Position numbers and translations under genes: made by a program. The notes below the pieces were generated by a model, which was given only the letters and a program-made list of their open reading frames with translations, did no database searches and was not told the DNA's origin. A stretch of DNA of 64,000 nucleotides from Ruminiclostridium josui JCM 17888 (GTDB lineage: Bacteria; Bacillota; Clostridia; Acetivibrionales; DSM-1351): NCBI RefSeq assembly GCF_000526495.1, contig NZ_JAGE01000001.1:1950501-2014500 (forward strand), in the 5' to 3' direction. Positions 39,653-48,061 of the stretch are shown in pieces; the first letter of the stretch is position 1; each line of letters opens with the position of its first letter.

Positions 39653-41443
39653 ATTAAAGTTAATGGTAATATACAATCAATAAAGGACAGTGTGCTTCAG
39701 GAATTAGATAACTTATATGATAAAAAGTACGGTTCAAGGGACTTAGTGCCGGAGGAACTTGCCGTGACTATTGCCAGAATATCAGCGGAAATAAACCGGG
39801 AAATTTCCGTGCTTATTAACAGAAGGGGAGTTGTAGCAGACATAAGTATTGGTGACAGCGGAACCGTTACTTTGCCACAGGTAGACGGCAGACGAGGAAC
39901 AGCGAGACTGTCTGCTATAAGATGTATTCATACCCACCCAAGTGGAGGGGGAATTTTGTCTCAGGTAGACGTAAGCACACTACAGAAGTTGAGACTGGAT
40001 ACCATGATAGCCATAGGCATTGTGGACGGACAGCCATCGGAGATTTATACGGGCTGTCTTAACCATGAGGAAGGTGTCGACATATATGGGCCATTTAACA
40101 TAGGTGATACACGCCTTAACTATATATACAGAATTATTGAAGAGTTGGATGCATCTGCAAAGAATGAGATTCATGAAAATGAAGAAAAGTCAGAGACTGC
40201 AATACTTGTAGGCCTGGAAACTTCTCATAGCAGGCTAGAAAATATAGATTTAAAGGATGCCCAGGAATCTCTGGAAGAACTTGAGGAATTGGCAAAAACA
40301 GCAGGAGCAGTAGTTATAGACAAGGTATTGCAAAAAAGGCAGACTGAAGACTCAGCTTATTACATCGGAAAGGGAAAGATAGAAGAGCTTTCTTTGATAT
40401 GTCAGGCAAGGGATGTTCAACTACTGATATTTGATGATGAACTTTCAGGGGCACAAATAAGGAATATTGAGGAAATAACTAAAGTCAGAGTTGTTGACAG
40501 AACAGCTTTGATACTTGATATATTCGCGCAAAGGGCTGTTTCAAAGGAAGGTAAGTTGCAAGTAGAGTTGGCACAGCTTAAATACAAACTTCCAAGACTT
40601 ATGGGTATGGGAACTCAGCTTTCAAGGCTTGGAGGAGGTATAGGAACCCGAGGCCCCGGTGAAAAAAAGCTTGAGGTAGACAGAAGGCATATACGCCGGA
40701 GAATAACAGGCCTGGAGCAGGAATTGAAGCAGTTGGAAAAGAGAAGACAGTTTTTGCGCAGCAACAGAAGCAACAATAATACTCCTGTAATAGCAATTGT
40801 GGGGTATACTAACGCTGGTAAATCAACATTGATGAACAGGATGTGCGGTTCTTCGGTACTTGCTGAAGACAAGCTTTTTGCAACCCTTGACCCATCTGCC
40901 AGACAGCTTACATTGAGCGACGGAAGGGAAGCAGTACTTATTGATACGGTTGGTTTTATTAGGAAACTGCCTCATGATTTAATTGAAGCTTTTAAATCAA
41001 CATTAGAAGAGGCGGTTCATGCGGATATGCTTTTGCATGTAGTAGATGCTTCAAACGAAAACGTTTCAATGCAAATATCTGTTGTAGAAAAACTCCTTGA
41101 AGAACTAGGAGCTTCAACCAAAAACACCATACTGGTACTTAACAAACAGGATTTAGTAAAGGATGGCAGGAGAATCAGTACTGTAGGCTATTCAGCAGTC
41201 TGCGAAATATCGGCTGCTACTGGATATGGCATAGAACAGCTTTTGGAAAAGATAACTGAAGGTTTTATGCATCAACTTAAAGAGGTAAACCTTCTAGTGC
41301 CGTATAATGACGGATGGGTTATGCCGTATATTTACCAAAATGGACAGATAATTAATCAGGAATATGAGGAAGGCGGGATAAAGGTAAAGGCCTTGGTCAA
41401 AATAGAAAAAGTGGGCAGGCTCGCGGATTTTATAGTTGTATAA
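39653..41443 (+). CDS. hflX: GTPase HflX with N-terminal JAMM-like domain, probable ATT start
   Basis: This protein of about 596 residues is much longer than the usual about 430. Residues 1-150 hold a JAMM/MPN-like motif: H93-T-H95-P, then S103 and D106 in LSQVDVST, with a possible catalytic Glu at 46 or 50. The HflX domain follows: GKIEEL, the glycine-rich RLGGGIGTRGPGEKKLE, the P-loop GYTNAGKST (384-392), and DTVGFI. HflX splits stalled or stressed ribosomes. The only strong ribosome site (AAAAGGAGG, 39637-39645) points to an ATT codon at 39653; a TTG at 39599 would overlap dut. Confidence 0.9.
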   Translation: MKVNGNIQSIKDSVLQELDNLYDKKYGSRDLVPEELAVTIARISAEINREISVLINRRGVVADISIGDSGTVTLPQVDGRRGTARLSAIRCIHTHPSGGGILSQVDVSTLQKLRLDTMIAIGIVDGQPSEIYTGCLNHEEGVDIYGPFNIGDTRLNYIYRIIEELDASAKNEIHENEEKSETAILVGLETSHSRLENIDLKDAQESLEELEELAKTAGAVVIDKVLQKRQTEDSAYYIGKGKIEELSLICQARDVQLLIFDDELSGAQIRNIEEITKVRVVDRTALILDIFAQRAVSKEGKLQVELAQLKYKLPRLMGMGTQLSRLGGGIGTRGPGEKKLEVDRRHIRRRITGLEQELKQLEKRRQFLRSNRSNNNTPVIAIVGYTNAGKSTLMNRMCGSSVLAEDKLFATLDPSARQLTLSDGREAVLIDTVGFIRKLPHDLIEAFKSTLEEAVHADMLLHVVDASNENVSMQISVVEKLLEELGASTKNTILVLNKQDLVKDGRRISTVGYSAVCEISAATGYGIEQLLEKITEGFMHQLKEVNLLVPYNDGWVMPYIYQNGQIINQEYEEGGIKVKALVKIEKVGRLADFIVV

Positions 41444-41519
41444 ATTCACCAGTTAGAGTATTATAATATTAAGAGATAACTTAATAAAAAACTAATTCTA
41501 TCAGAAAGGGGTTTTGATT

Positions 41520-41939
41520 ATGCTGGTTAGAAACTGTGCAGGTGGAGTGGTCTTTTCTGGGGAGAAAGTGTTTCTTTTAAAAAACGAGAAAGATGAGTGG
41601 GTACTTCCAAAGGGGGTTATCAGAAATGGCGATTATCCCGATGAAGTAGCCTTAAGGAGAGTAAAGGAAGAAGCAGGAATTGATGCTGAGATTGTTTTGG
41701 CAGCAGGCAATACAAACTATGAATTTTTCTCTGTAACACGTCAACGTCCGGTTTGCAACAAGATTACCTGGTATGTAATGAAATCCCTTAATGATAATTA
41801 TGAAGTTAATAAAGAAGAGAATTTTAGTGAAGGCGGATACTTTTCCATTGATGAGGCTTTGGAGAAGATTACTTACAGCCAGGACAGAGCACTTATAAAT
41901 TTGTCTTTTGCGAAATATAAAGAGCTGGCTGAGAAGTAA
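41520..41939 (+). CDS. Nudix hydrolase with a non-standard Nudix box
   Basis: This 139-residue Nudix-fold protein has the box GVIRNGDYPDEVALRR followed by VKEEAGI. The consensus is Gx5Ex7REUxEExGU; here the first Glu is Asp and RE is RR, while the metal-binding EE pair is kept. Nudix enzymes hydrolyse nucleoside diphosphates linked to other groups, and the substrate is not predictable here. The ATG 41520 is preceded by AAAGGGG. A terminator follows at 41968. Confidence 0.88.
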   Translation: MLVRNCAGGVVFSGEKVFLLKNEKDEWVLPKGVIRNGDYPDEVALRRVKEEAGIDAEIVLAAGNTNYEFFSVTRQRPVCNKITWYVMKSLNDNYEVNKEENFSEGGYFSIDEALEKITYSQDRALINLSFAKYKELAEK

Positions 41940-41967
41940 GTTTAAAGTATTATAATGCAGTAAGTAT

Positions 41968-41999
41968 CAGCACTCCCGAGTTTTGGGGGTGCTGTTTTT
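41968..41999 (+). terminator. Terminator after the nudix gene
   Basis: CAGCACTCCC (41968-41977) pairs with GGGGGTGCTG (41985-41994, one G-T) and is followed by TTTTT. Confidence 0.85.
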
Positions 42000-42071
42000 A
42001 GATATATGATAGAATAAATTAAGAATAAGTTTACATAACTTATGATACTAATAGCTGCTTGGGAGGTTATT

Positions 42072-42722
42072 TTGTTACCTGTATACAAAACAATATTAAA
42101 CACTGCTGAAGCGGAGTTTGAAGAAAAAAAATCCAGATTTATTGCAAATGTCCGTCCTGTAACATGTGAGGAAGAGGCATTGGAGTTTATTGAGGCAATT
42201 AGGTCAAAGTACTGGAATGCAACTCATAATGTATATGCCTATAGTATAAATAGAGGAACCTTGGTTCAGAGATACAGCGATGACGGTGAGCCTTCTGGGA
42301 CAGCGGGAATGCCGACTTTAGAAGTAATAAAACGTATGGGATTGCAGGATGTTGTAGTGGTAGTAACCCGTTATTTTGGAGGAACACTGCTGGGGGCTTC
42401 GGGACTTATTCGTGCATACAGCAAGAGTGCATCTCTTGGACTTGAAGCGGCAGAAATAGTTACCCGTAAGCTGTGCTATAACCTGAATATCATAATAGAA
42501 TATACTATTTTTGGACGTCTTCAGAACATGCTTATTTCAAACAATAATATAATTAAAGAGATCAGGTATGAGCAGGATGTTGAACTTTGCGTACTTATAG
42601 AAGTTGGAAATGAAGAAAAACTCATGAAGGACATTGTAGAGGTTTCAAATGGAAGAGCTATCATTGACCTTGGTGAAAAAACTTACATTACATTAGGCAG
42701 TGATGGAAGGTTGATTATTTAA
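42072..42722 (+). CDS. YigZ/IMPACT family protein
   Basis: The protein has 216 residues. The N-terminal UPF0029/IMPACT domain has KSRFIANV, WNATHNVYAY, DDGEPSGTAGMP and VVVTRYFGG. A smaller C-terminal ferredoxin-like domain (DUF1949) follows. The eukaryotic relative IMPACT regulates the GCN2 pathway; the bacterial role is unclear and may involve translation. The start is TTG 42072, five nt after GGGAGG; an ATG at 42042 lies upstream of that site. Confidence 0.88.
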   Translation: MLPVYKTILNTAEAEFEEKKSRFIANVRPVTCEEEALEFIEAIRSKYWNATHNVYAYSINRGTLVQRYSDDGEPSGTAGMPTLEVIKRMGLQDVVVVVTRYFGGTLLGASGLIRAYSKSASLGLEAAEIVTRKLCYNLNIIIEYTIFGRLQNMLISNNNIIKEIRYEQDVELCVLIEVGNEEKLMKDIVEVSNGRAIIDLGEKTYITLGSDGRLII

Positions 42723-42814
42723 CAAATAACTATTATAATTTATAATGGATTTTAACTGTAAAATAAAGCTTTAGCTTTTAAAAGAATATAAATTGGTTTT
42801 ATTAGGAGGTAAAC

Positions 42815-43546
42815 ATGTCAGGCCATTCAAAATGGGCGAATATTAAACGCCAAAAAGGTGCAGCAGATGCTGTCAGAGCCAAGATTTTTACTAAGCTGGG
42901 AAGAGAAATACAGATAGCTGTAAGAATGGGAGGCGCTGATCCTAATTCAAATTCAAAATTAAGGGATGTTATAGCTAAGTGTAAAGCAAATAACATGCCA
43001 AATGATAATATTCAAAGAAGTATTAAAAAAGCTTCTGGTGAAACTGATGGTTCCAACTATGAAGAAATAACATATGAAGGCTATGGTCCAGGCGGAGTTG
43101 CTGTTATATGCGAATGTACAACAGACAACAGAAACAGAACTGCTGGCGACCTGAGACATTATTTTGATAAATTTGGCGGAAACCTTGGACAAAGTGGCTG
43201 TGTTTCCTTCATGTTTAACAAAAAAGGTGTTATAGTTATTGAAAAAGATGACAAGATTGATGAAGAAACCTTGATGATGGAAGCATTGGATGCTGGGGCA
43301 GAAGATTTTGATTCAGATGATAACTGCTACGAAATTGTAACAGACCCTTCTGATTTTTCAGCTGTTCGTGAGGCACTTGAAGCAAAGGGGTATGAATTTA
43401 TTGAAGCTGAGGTTTCAATGATACCAACAACTACTACAAAGCTTACAGACCCTGAACAGATTAAGTTTATGGATAAGCTGATAGAAGCTTTAGAAGACCT
43501 TGATGACGTTTCTAATGTTTACCACAGCTGGGAGCAGGAAGAATAA
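42815..43546 (+). CDS. YebC/PmpR family protein (TACO1-like)
   Basis: The protein has 243 residues with the family signature [18 protein letters not shown] at the start, a middle domain with [19 protein letters not shown], and an acidic C-terminus. Members bind DNA as regulators or act on ribosomes to relieve proline-rich stalling. A strong AGGAGGT precedes the ATG. It is followed by a long two-way terminator. Confidence 0.93.
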   Translation: MSGHSKWANIKRQKGAADAVRAKIFTKLGREIQIAVRMGGADPNSNSKLRDVIAKCKANNMPNDNIQRSIKKASGETDGSNYEEITYEGYGPGGVAVICECTTDNRNRTAGDLRHYFDKFGGNLGQSGCVSFMFNKKGVIVIEKDDKIDEETLMMEALDAGAEDFDSDDNCYEIVTDPSDFSAVREALEAKGYEFIEAEVSMIPTTTTKLTDPEQIKFMDKLIEALEDLDDVSNVYHSWEQEE

Positions 43547-43557
43547 GATATTAAGTT

Positions 43558-43604
43558 ATTGCCAATTTTTTCAAAATTTAAGTAATACTGAAAAAATTGG
43601 CAAT
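43558..43604. terminator. Bidirectional terminator between the yebC family gene and the DUF4846 gene
   Basis: A perfect 16-bp stem (43558-43573 with 43589-43604) has T-rich and A-rich arms. It lies exactly between convergent stops and marks the end of the conserved housekeeping block. Confidence 0.8.
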
Positions 43605-43605
43605 T

Positions 43606-44502
43606 CTAATCTTTAAACCTCATTAGTTGGGTCTTGCCAAAAGTCCATTCAGGGGTTTTCAACGTATTACCGAAATTAGTTGAGTACCAAGGGCTTAGAG
43701 TCCCATTTTCAGGGTTTTTTAGAATATGAATGCTTTGTGCAGGCATGTAACTCTGTGCAGTTAAAAATATTTTTTCCCCTGTTTTTTTGTTTTCTGCCAT
43801 ATCAAGTACGATAACGGCGTGGCCAGGAGTAGCACCCTTTAGAAACACATCTCCTATTTGAATATTTTCTATAGATTCATATTCCATCTCTTGTGAAAGA
43901 GATAGTGTTCCTGCGTATGCAAAAACTACGTCCAGATACTTTCTGAAACTGTCATAATCATTTGAAGGCTTTGCATTTTTAACCCAGTAGGTACTATTAC
44001 CCTTTACTACAATCCTGTTTCCATTCATCCATTTCTGGTAATCAGCATTAAATCCGTTTGTGAAATTAAAGTGTATTCTCTTGTAAAGTCCTTGATTGTA
44101 CAAATATTCAGCCCTTAATCTGATAACTGCATCAGCACATTGCTGTAAATCTCTATTGCCTACATCAATATCAAGAACTGCAACATGAACATTTTTTTCT
44201 GTCACTTCACCGTTATAAAGCATTATTTTTGTACCATCAGGTTTTAATGGTAAATCTCTTAGGTACTGACCAAATGAGTTTTTATCTACGTTTATTCTTT
44301 CAAAGCCGTCAGGAACCCGTATTCTTTCTTGCACTGTTTGGCCGCTGGCATTAATAATATTCTCGGGCATTTGGATTATATGTGAAGGTGTGGCAAATGC
44401 TTGTGCTGATTCTGCCACAGTGCTTTTAGTAATTTGCGCAGTATTCGAATTTGAACATGCTGTAAGTAAGAGAAGAAATATTGGAATTAATATTTTTTTC
44501 AT
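43606..44502 (-). CDS. DUF4846 family lipoprotein
   Basis: This 298-residue protein has a lipoprotein signal (lipobox LTAC, Cys16). The DUF4846 hallmarks are GQYLRDLPLKPDGTKIMLYN, AVLDIDVGNRDLQQCADAV and PGHAVIVLDMAENK, with AQSYMPAQSIHILKNP near the end. The conserved H in GHAVIV and the aromatic C-terminus suggest a hydrolase-like fold, but no activity is established. It is outside the cell, and its gene has a strong AGGAGGG ribosome site. Confidence 0.85.
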   Translation of the reverse strand: MKKILIPIFLLLLTACSNSNTAQITKSTVAESAQAFATPSHIIQMPENIINASGQTVQERIRVPDGFERINVDKNSFGQYLRDLPLKPDGTKIMLYNGEVTEKNVHVAVLDIDVGNRDLQQCADAVIRLRAEYLYNQGLYKRIHFNFTNGFNADYQKWMNGNRIVVKGNSTYWVKNAKPSNDYDSFRKYLDVVFAYAGTLSLSQEMEYESIENIQIGDVFLKGATPGHAVIVLDMAENKKTGEKIFLTAQSYMPAQSIHILKNPENGTLSPWYSTNFGNTLKTPEWTFGKTQLMRFKD

Positions 44503-44645
44503 TGATTACCCTCCTTAGAGTTATTTTACCAAATTTTCAAATTAGTAAATATGTTAGATTGTATTTTTAGAAAAAAAGTCGGACAGAAAAAATACCCGTA
44601 TGATATTATGTTCTCATCTTAAGATATTGAAGGGGTGCTTCTTTA

Positions 44646-45599
44646 TTGAACTATTATGAAAGAATTCAGAAATCTATTGATTACATTGAAGAAAACCTTG
44701 AAAACAAGATTATCTTGGACTTTGCAGCACAAAAAGCATATATGTCTATGTCAAACTTTTATAGAATGTTTTTTGCACTAACCGGCTATACAGTGAAGGA
44801 ATATATCAGGTTTCGCAGGATTAGCCTGGCGGCTTTTGAACTACGAAGGAACAATACTTGTTTAATTGATATTGCAATAAAGTTTGATTTTGAAAGCGGA
44901 GATAGCATACAAAATTGCGGACGTCCAATGGTTTTAAGTTTGTCGCCGGGGCCTGCTCTTATAAATAAGGCATGGCATTATGAAAAATATGCAAACATGT
45001 GGAGAATTACAGATGATTTCTGGGATAGCTGGCCGTTGTTAAAGAATATGTTTGAAAGATGTGAAATTTGGCAAAATCATGTTTCAGAAGGCTGCTACCC
45101 TGATTGTGACATGCTTCCTTTGGGGTATGTCGGTAAAGGCTTTGGGGAAGAACGATTAACAAATTTCACCAGGGAAGAGCAAATTACTATGATGACTCTT
45201 TGGTGTATCTTTCGCTCACCTCTTATGGTTGGGGCAGAACTAACCAAGCTGGATAAGTGGACATTGGAACTTATAACTAATAGAAAAGTATTACGTCTTT
45301 TGACCCATTCAACAGGTGCAAAACAGATTTCAAGGGATGATAAGCATGCGATATGGTTTTCAAGAGATACGGAAAAAGAGGTTTGCTATCTTGCTCTATT
45401 TAACCTCAGCGATGAAGTGGCGGGTTTAGCAATAACTCCAGGAGAACTAGGATTTGAATGTTTTAAAGAGTATGTTTTTGAAGAGTTGTGGTGTAAGGAT
45501 AGTATAAACAATGTTGAAGAGGTGTTGGAGGTAACTATTGAGCCGCATGGGGCGAAACTGTTTGAAGTTTCCAGAAATATCCTTTATAATGATAAATAA
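44646..45599 (+). pseudogene. Chimera: AraC helix-turn-helix fused in frame to the C-terminal part of a GH27 alpha-galactosidase
   Basis: This 317-residue open frame has two unrelated parts. Residues 1-87 are an AraC-type DNA-binding domain that stops mid-motif (FDFESGDS, where FxRxFK would follow). From about residue 88 it is GH27: CGRPMVLSLSPGPA, ANMWRITDDFWD with the putative acid/base D124, PDCDMLPLG, and the C-terminal beta domain. The GH27 nucleophile strand and all the N-terminal barrel are missing. The joint is near 44904-44909. Such a product cannot be an active galactosidase; a deletion joining two neighbouring genes explains it. Confidence 0.85.
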
Positions 45600-45637
45600 A
45601 GGTGATACCTTGACTATTTAAGTTCAGGAGGATATAA

Positions 45638-46006
45638 GTGAATAAAGATAGGCCTATTATAATAACGATAATTGCAGATTTAATTATTTTGTGGTCGATG
45701 TTTGCAATAGGAGCAACTATTTTTCCAGGGTATTTTAAAAAGCTGGGATTTGAAATAAATCCCTTGCCTATTTATTCGAACAGTGTTACCATTATACTGC
45801 TTTCGTTAGTACGTATAACTGCCGCAGCCGGATTATTGCTTCTTAAAAAGTGGGGCTATAGGCTGATGATTATTTATACTATTTTCTTTATGGTAGTAGA
45901 TGTTGTTTTGTGTTTACAAAAAGGAAAAGTACCTCTTACTTCGGGTATGATTATTTCGTTTTTAATGATTTCTAATATCATACACTACAAAGAGCGTTTT
46001 GATTAA
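45638..46006 (+). CDS. Small membrane protein of unknown function
   Basis: This 122-residue protein has about four hydrophobic segments (roughly 8-28, 46-66, 72-90, 98-114) and short polar loops. I do not recognise the family. The start is GTG 45638, after CAGGAGG. Its last 8 nt overlap an in-frame extension of the following toroid-type gene, so the two may be coupled. Confidence 0.65.
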   Translation: MNKDRPIIITIIADLIILWSMFAIGATIFPGYFKKLGFEINPLPIYSNSVTIILLSLVRITAAAGLLLLKKWGYRLMIIYTIFFMVVDVVLCLQKGKVPLTSGMIISFLMISNIIHYKERFD

Positions 46007-46031
46007 AGCGTGGAAGGGACTAAGAATAAAC

Positions 46032-46946
46032 ATGACCTATGACAAGGGACGAGAATTTATTTATAGAAATGCAAGACCCCTTGATTTAGCAAGATGGCAG
46101 TACCATTTTGAAAATAGCAGTAAAGATTCTGTTTTAAATGCTCTTTCTTATTATCAGAATGAAGACGGAGGTTTTGGTCATGCTCTTGAAGCAGACGCAT
46201 GGAACCCAAACTCAGCCCCTATACAAACCTGGGCAGCTACTGAAATCCTCCGTGAAATAGATTTTACTGACAGATCTCACCCAATAATTAAAGGAATACT
46301 TTGCTATCTTGAAACAGGAGAAAGCTTTGAGGGTAAGTTCTGGTTAAATACTATAAAAAGTAACAATGACTTTCCTCATGCTCCTTGGTGGCATACAGAA
46401 AGTGACAGTATAAGTCACAATAACTATAATCCCACGGCTTGCCTTGCAGGATTCATAATTCGATTTGCTGATAAAGACAGCGAGTTGTATAAATTAGGCT
46501 GTCATATTGCAAATGAAGCATTTGCTTATCTAATGTCAGATGAAAGCACAAATGATATGCATACAATCCTTTGTTATATTCGCCTTATGGAATATATTGA
46601 AGAATCAAAAGCAACTGACATTATAAATTTAGCTACACTAAAAAGCAAACTGATAGAGAAGGTAAAAAACTGTATAACTCAAGATACCGATAAATGGGCA
46701 ACTTCGTATATTTGCAAACCGTCTCAATTTTTTAATTCCAGAAATAGTATTTTCTATAATGACAACAAAGAAATTGCAGAGTATGAGTGTGAATACATAG
46801 AAAAAGCTCAACTTGCTGATGGTTCTTGGAACATTCCTTGGGATTGGTGTGAATATCCAAATGAATGGGCAATCAGTAAAAACTGGTGGAAATCAAATGT
46901 AATTATTCAGAATATGTTGTACCTTCGTAACTTTGGGAAGTTGTAG
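46032..46946 (+). CDS. Alpha/alpha-toroid protein, squalene-cyclase/prenyltransferase-like
   Basis: The protein has about 304 residues if it starts at ATG 46032; an upstream TTG at 45999 would add 11 residues and overlap the preceding gene. It has toroid repeats of the QW type: YYQNEDGGFGHALEADAW, APIQTWAATEILREI and QLADGSWNIPWDW near the end. These are seen in terpene cyclases, prenyltransferases and related lyases. The catalytic DxDD motif of squalene-hopene cyclase is not seen, so the function is unassigned. Confidence 0.7.
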   Translation: MTYDKGREFIYRNARPLDLARWQYHFENSSKDSVLNALSYYQNEDGGFGHALEADAWNPNSAPIQTWAATEILREIDFTDRSHPIIKGILCYLETGESFEGKFWLNTIKSNNDFPHAPWWHTESDSISHNNYNPTACLAGFIIRFADKDSELYKLGCHIANEAFAYLMSDESTNDMHTILCYIRLMEYIEESKATDIINLATLKSKLIEKVKNCITQDTDKWATSYICKPSQFFNSRNSIFYNDNKEIAEYECEYIEKAQLADGSWNIPWDWCEYPNEWAISKNWWKSNVIIQNMLYLRNFGKL

Positions 46947-47096
46947 TTAAATATTCTATCATTGATAATGAGTTTTTAACAGCCACAAGCTCGAATCCCT
47001 TTTTAGAAATTAGTTAGACATATTATTTCCATATTGATATCAAATATTCAAATTAATGTTATAATATTAATGAATTAAATTTAAAGGAGGAATAGT

Positions 47097-47618
47097 ATGT
47101 TTATGTCAAAACGTTTGGTATTGGTTACTATTTTAGCATTAGTGTTCACAATGGCTTTTTCTTGTATGGTGTTTGCCGTTGACATGAATGCGGGTTCTCA
47201 AACTAAGAATGCAGGGGATTCAGCTGTTTTACCTGTTTATTGGTATCATCAGGTATTTTCAGATAAACCCCTCTACCTGCAGGATGGAAATACCGGTAAA
47301 TGGTATGACAATGTTAAAGGTACCGTTGAAATCAGATGGTCAAATTACTTTTCCACGGCTAAGACATTGATTACCGATTTACAGGTTCCTGATGGTACAT
47401 ACCAATTTACCCTAGCTACACTTGCTAGCTGTTCCCCAGATTCTATAGAGGGTGCATTTAATATTGCTAAAAATGGGAAAATTGTAGCATCAAACATCAA
47501 GGGCAAGCTTTATGGTCTAAGTTTGCCAGAGGGCAACTATTTTAAATTTTATTCCGATGATACGAAGTGGCATTTCAGTGCATATATTACCAAAAGAATT
47601 GATGGAACAATCAAATAG
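47097..47618 (+). CDS. Secreted protein of unknown function
   Basis: This 173-residue protein has a signal peptide (hydrophobic about residues 7-27, likely cut after VFA). The mature part of about 145 residues is aromatic and looks beta-rich (VLPVYWYHQVF, GTVEIRWSNYF, WHFSAYITKR). I do not recognise a domain; there is no dockerin. The ribosome site AAAGGAGG is strong. A 13-bp hairpin follows about 100 nt after the stop. Confidence 0.7.
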   Translation: MFMSKRLVLVTILALVFTMAFSCMVFAVDMNAGSQTKNAGDSAVLPVYWYHQVFSDKPLYLQDGNTGKWYDNVKGTVEIRWSNYFSTAKTLITDLQVPDGTYQFTLATLASCSPDSIEGAFNIAKNGKIVASNIKGKLYGLSLPEGNYFKFYSDDTKWHFSAYITKRIDGTIK

Positions 47619-47721
47619 ATTTTAGTATCAGTAAAATTATTACAACAAATGAAATAGTCTTTTAAATTAATTCAACTCTTTTTTGCAAAAGAATCAAAAT
47701 TAGTAATAAAAAAGTTACAAC

Positions 47722-47753
47722 AAGGGGATTCAAGTTTATTCTTGAATCCCCTT
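47722..47753 (+). terminator. Perfect 13-bp hairpin in the gap before the dockerin protease
   Basis: AAGGGGATTCAAG (47722-47734) pairs with CTTGAATCCCCTT (47741-47753). No T run follows, so termination would be weak. The rest of the 443-nt gap (47619-48061) shows only AT-rich DNA and the promoter below. Confidence 0.55.
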
Positions 47754-47994
47754 GAATTTGGCAGTGAGTGTTTGTACACGATTTTCAGAGTTATGTTTTA
47801 TTTATTGTTTAATACTATTTAGTATATCTTAGAATAAAATATTTTACTAGGGTTGCAAATAGCCATAATTATTAGTGAAAATGTGATAATTATTAAAAAA
47901 TATAACTTTCTCATTCTATTATTTTCCTCTCGATGCCATTAATGATTGTAACATTTGGGAAATATGTAACGAGTACACTATTTATGACAAATTA

Positions 47995-48023
47995 TTGCTT
48001 TTTTATAACAATTATATTATAAT
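47995..48023 (+). promoter_or_regulatory. Promoter of the dockerin-bearing protease
   Basis: TTGCTT (47995-48000), a 17-nt spacer and TATAAT (48018-48023) precede the start by 38 nt. Confidence 0.65.
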
Positions 48024-48061
48024 GCAATTTATTCATTTTGGTATAAGGGAGATGATAAAAA

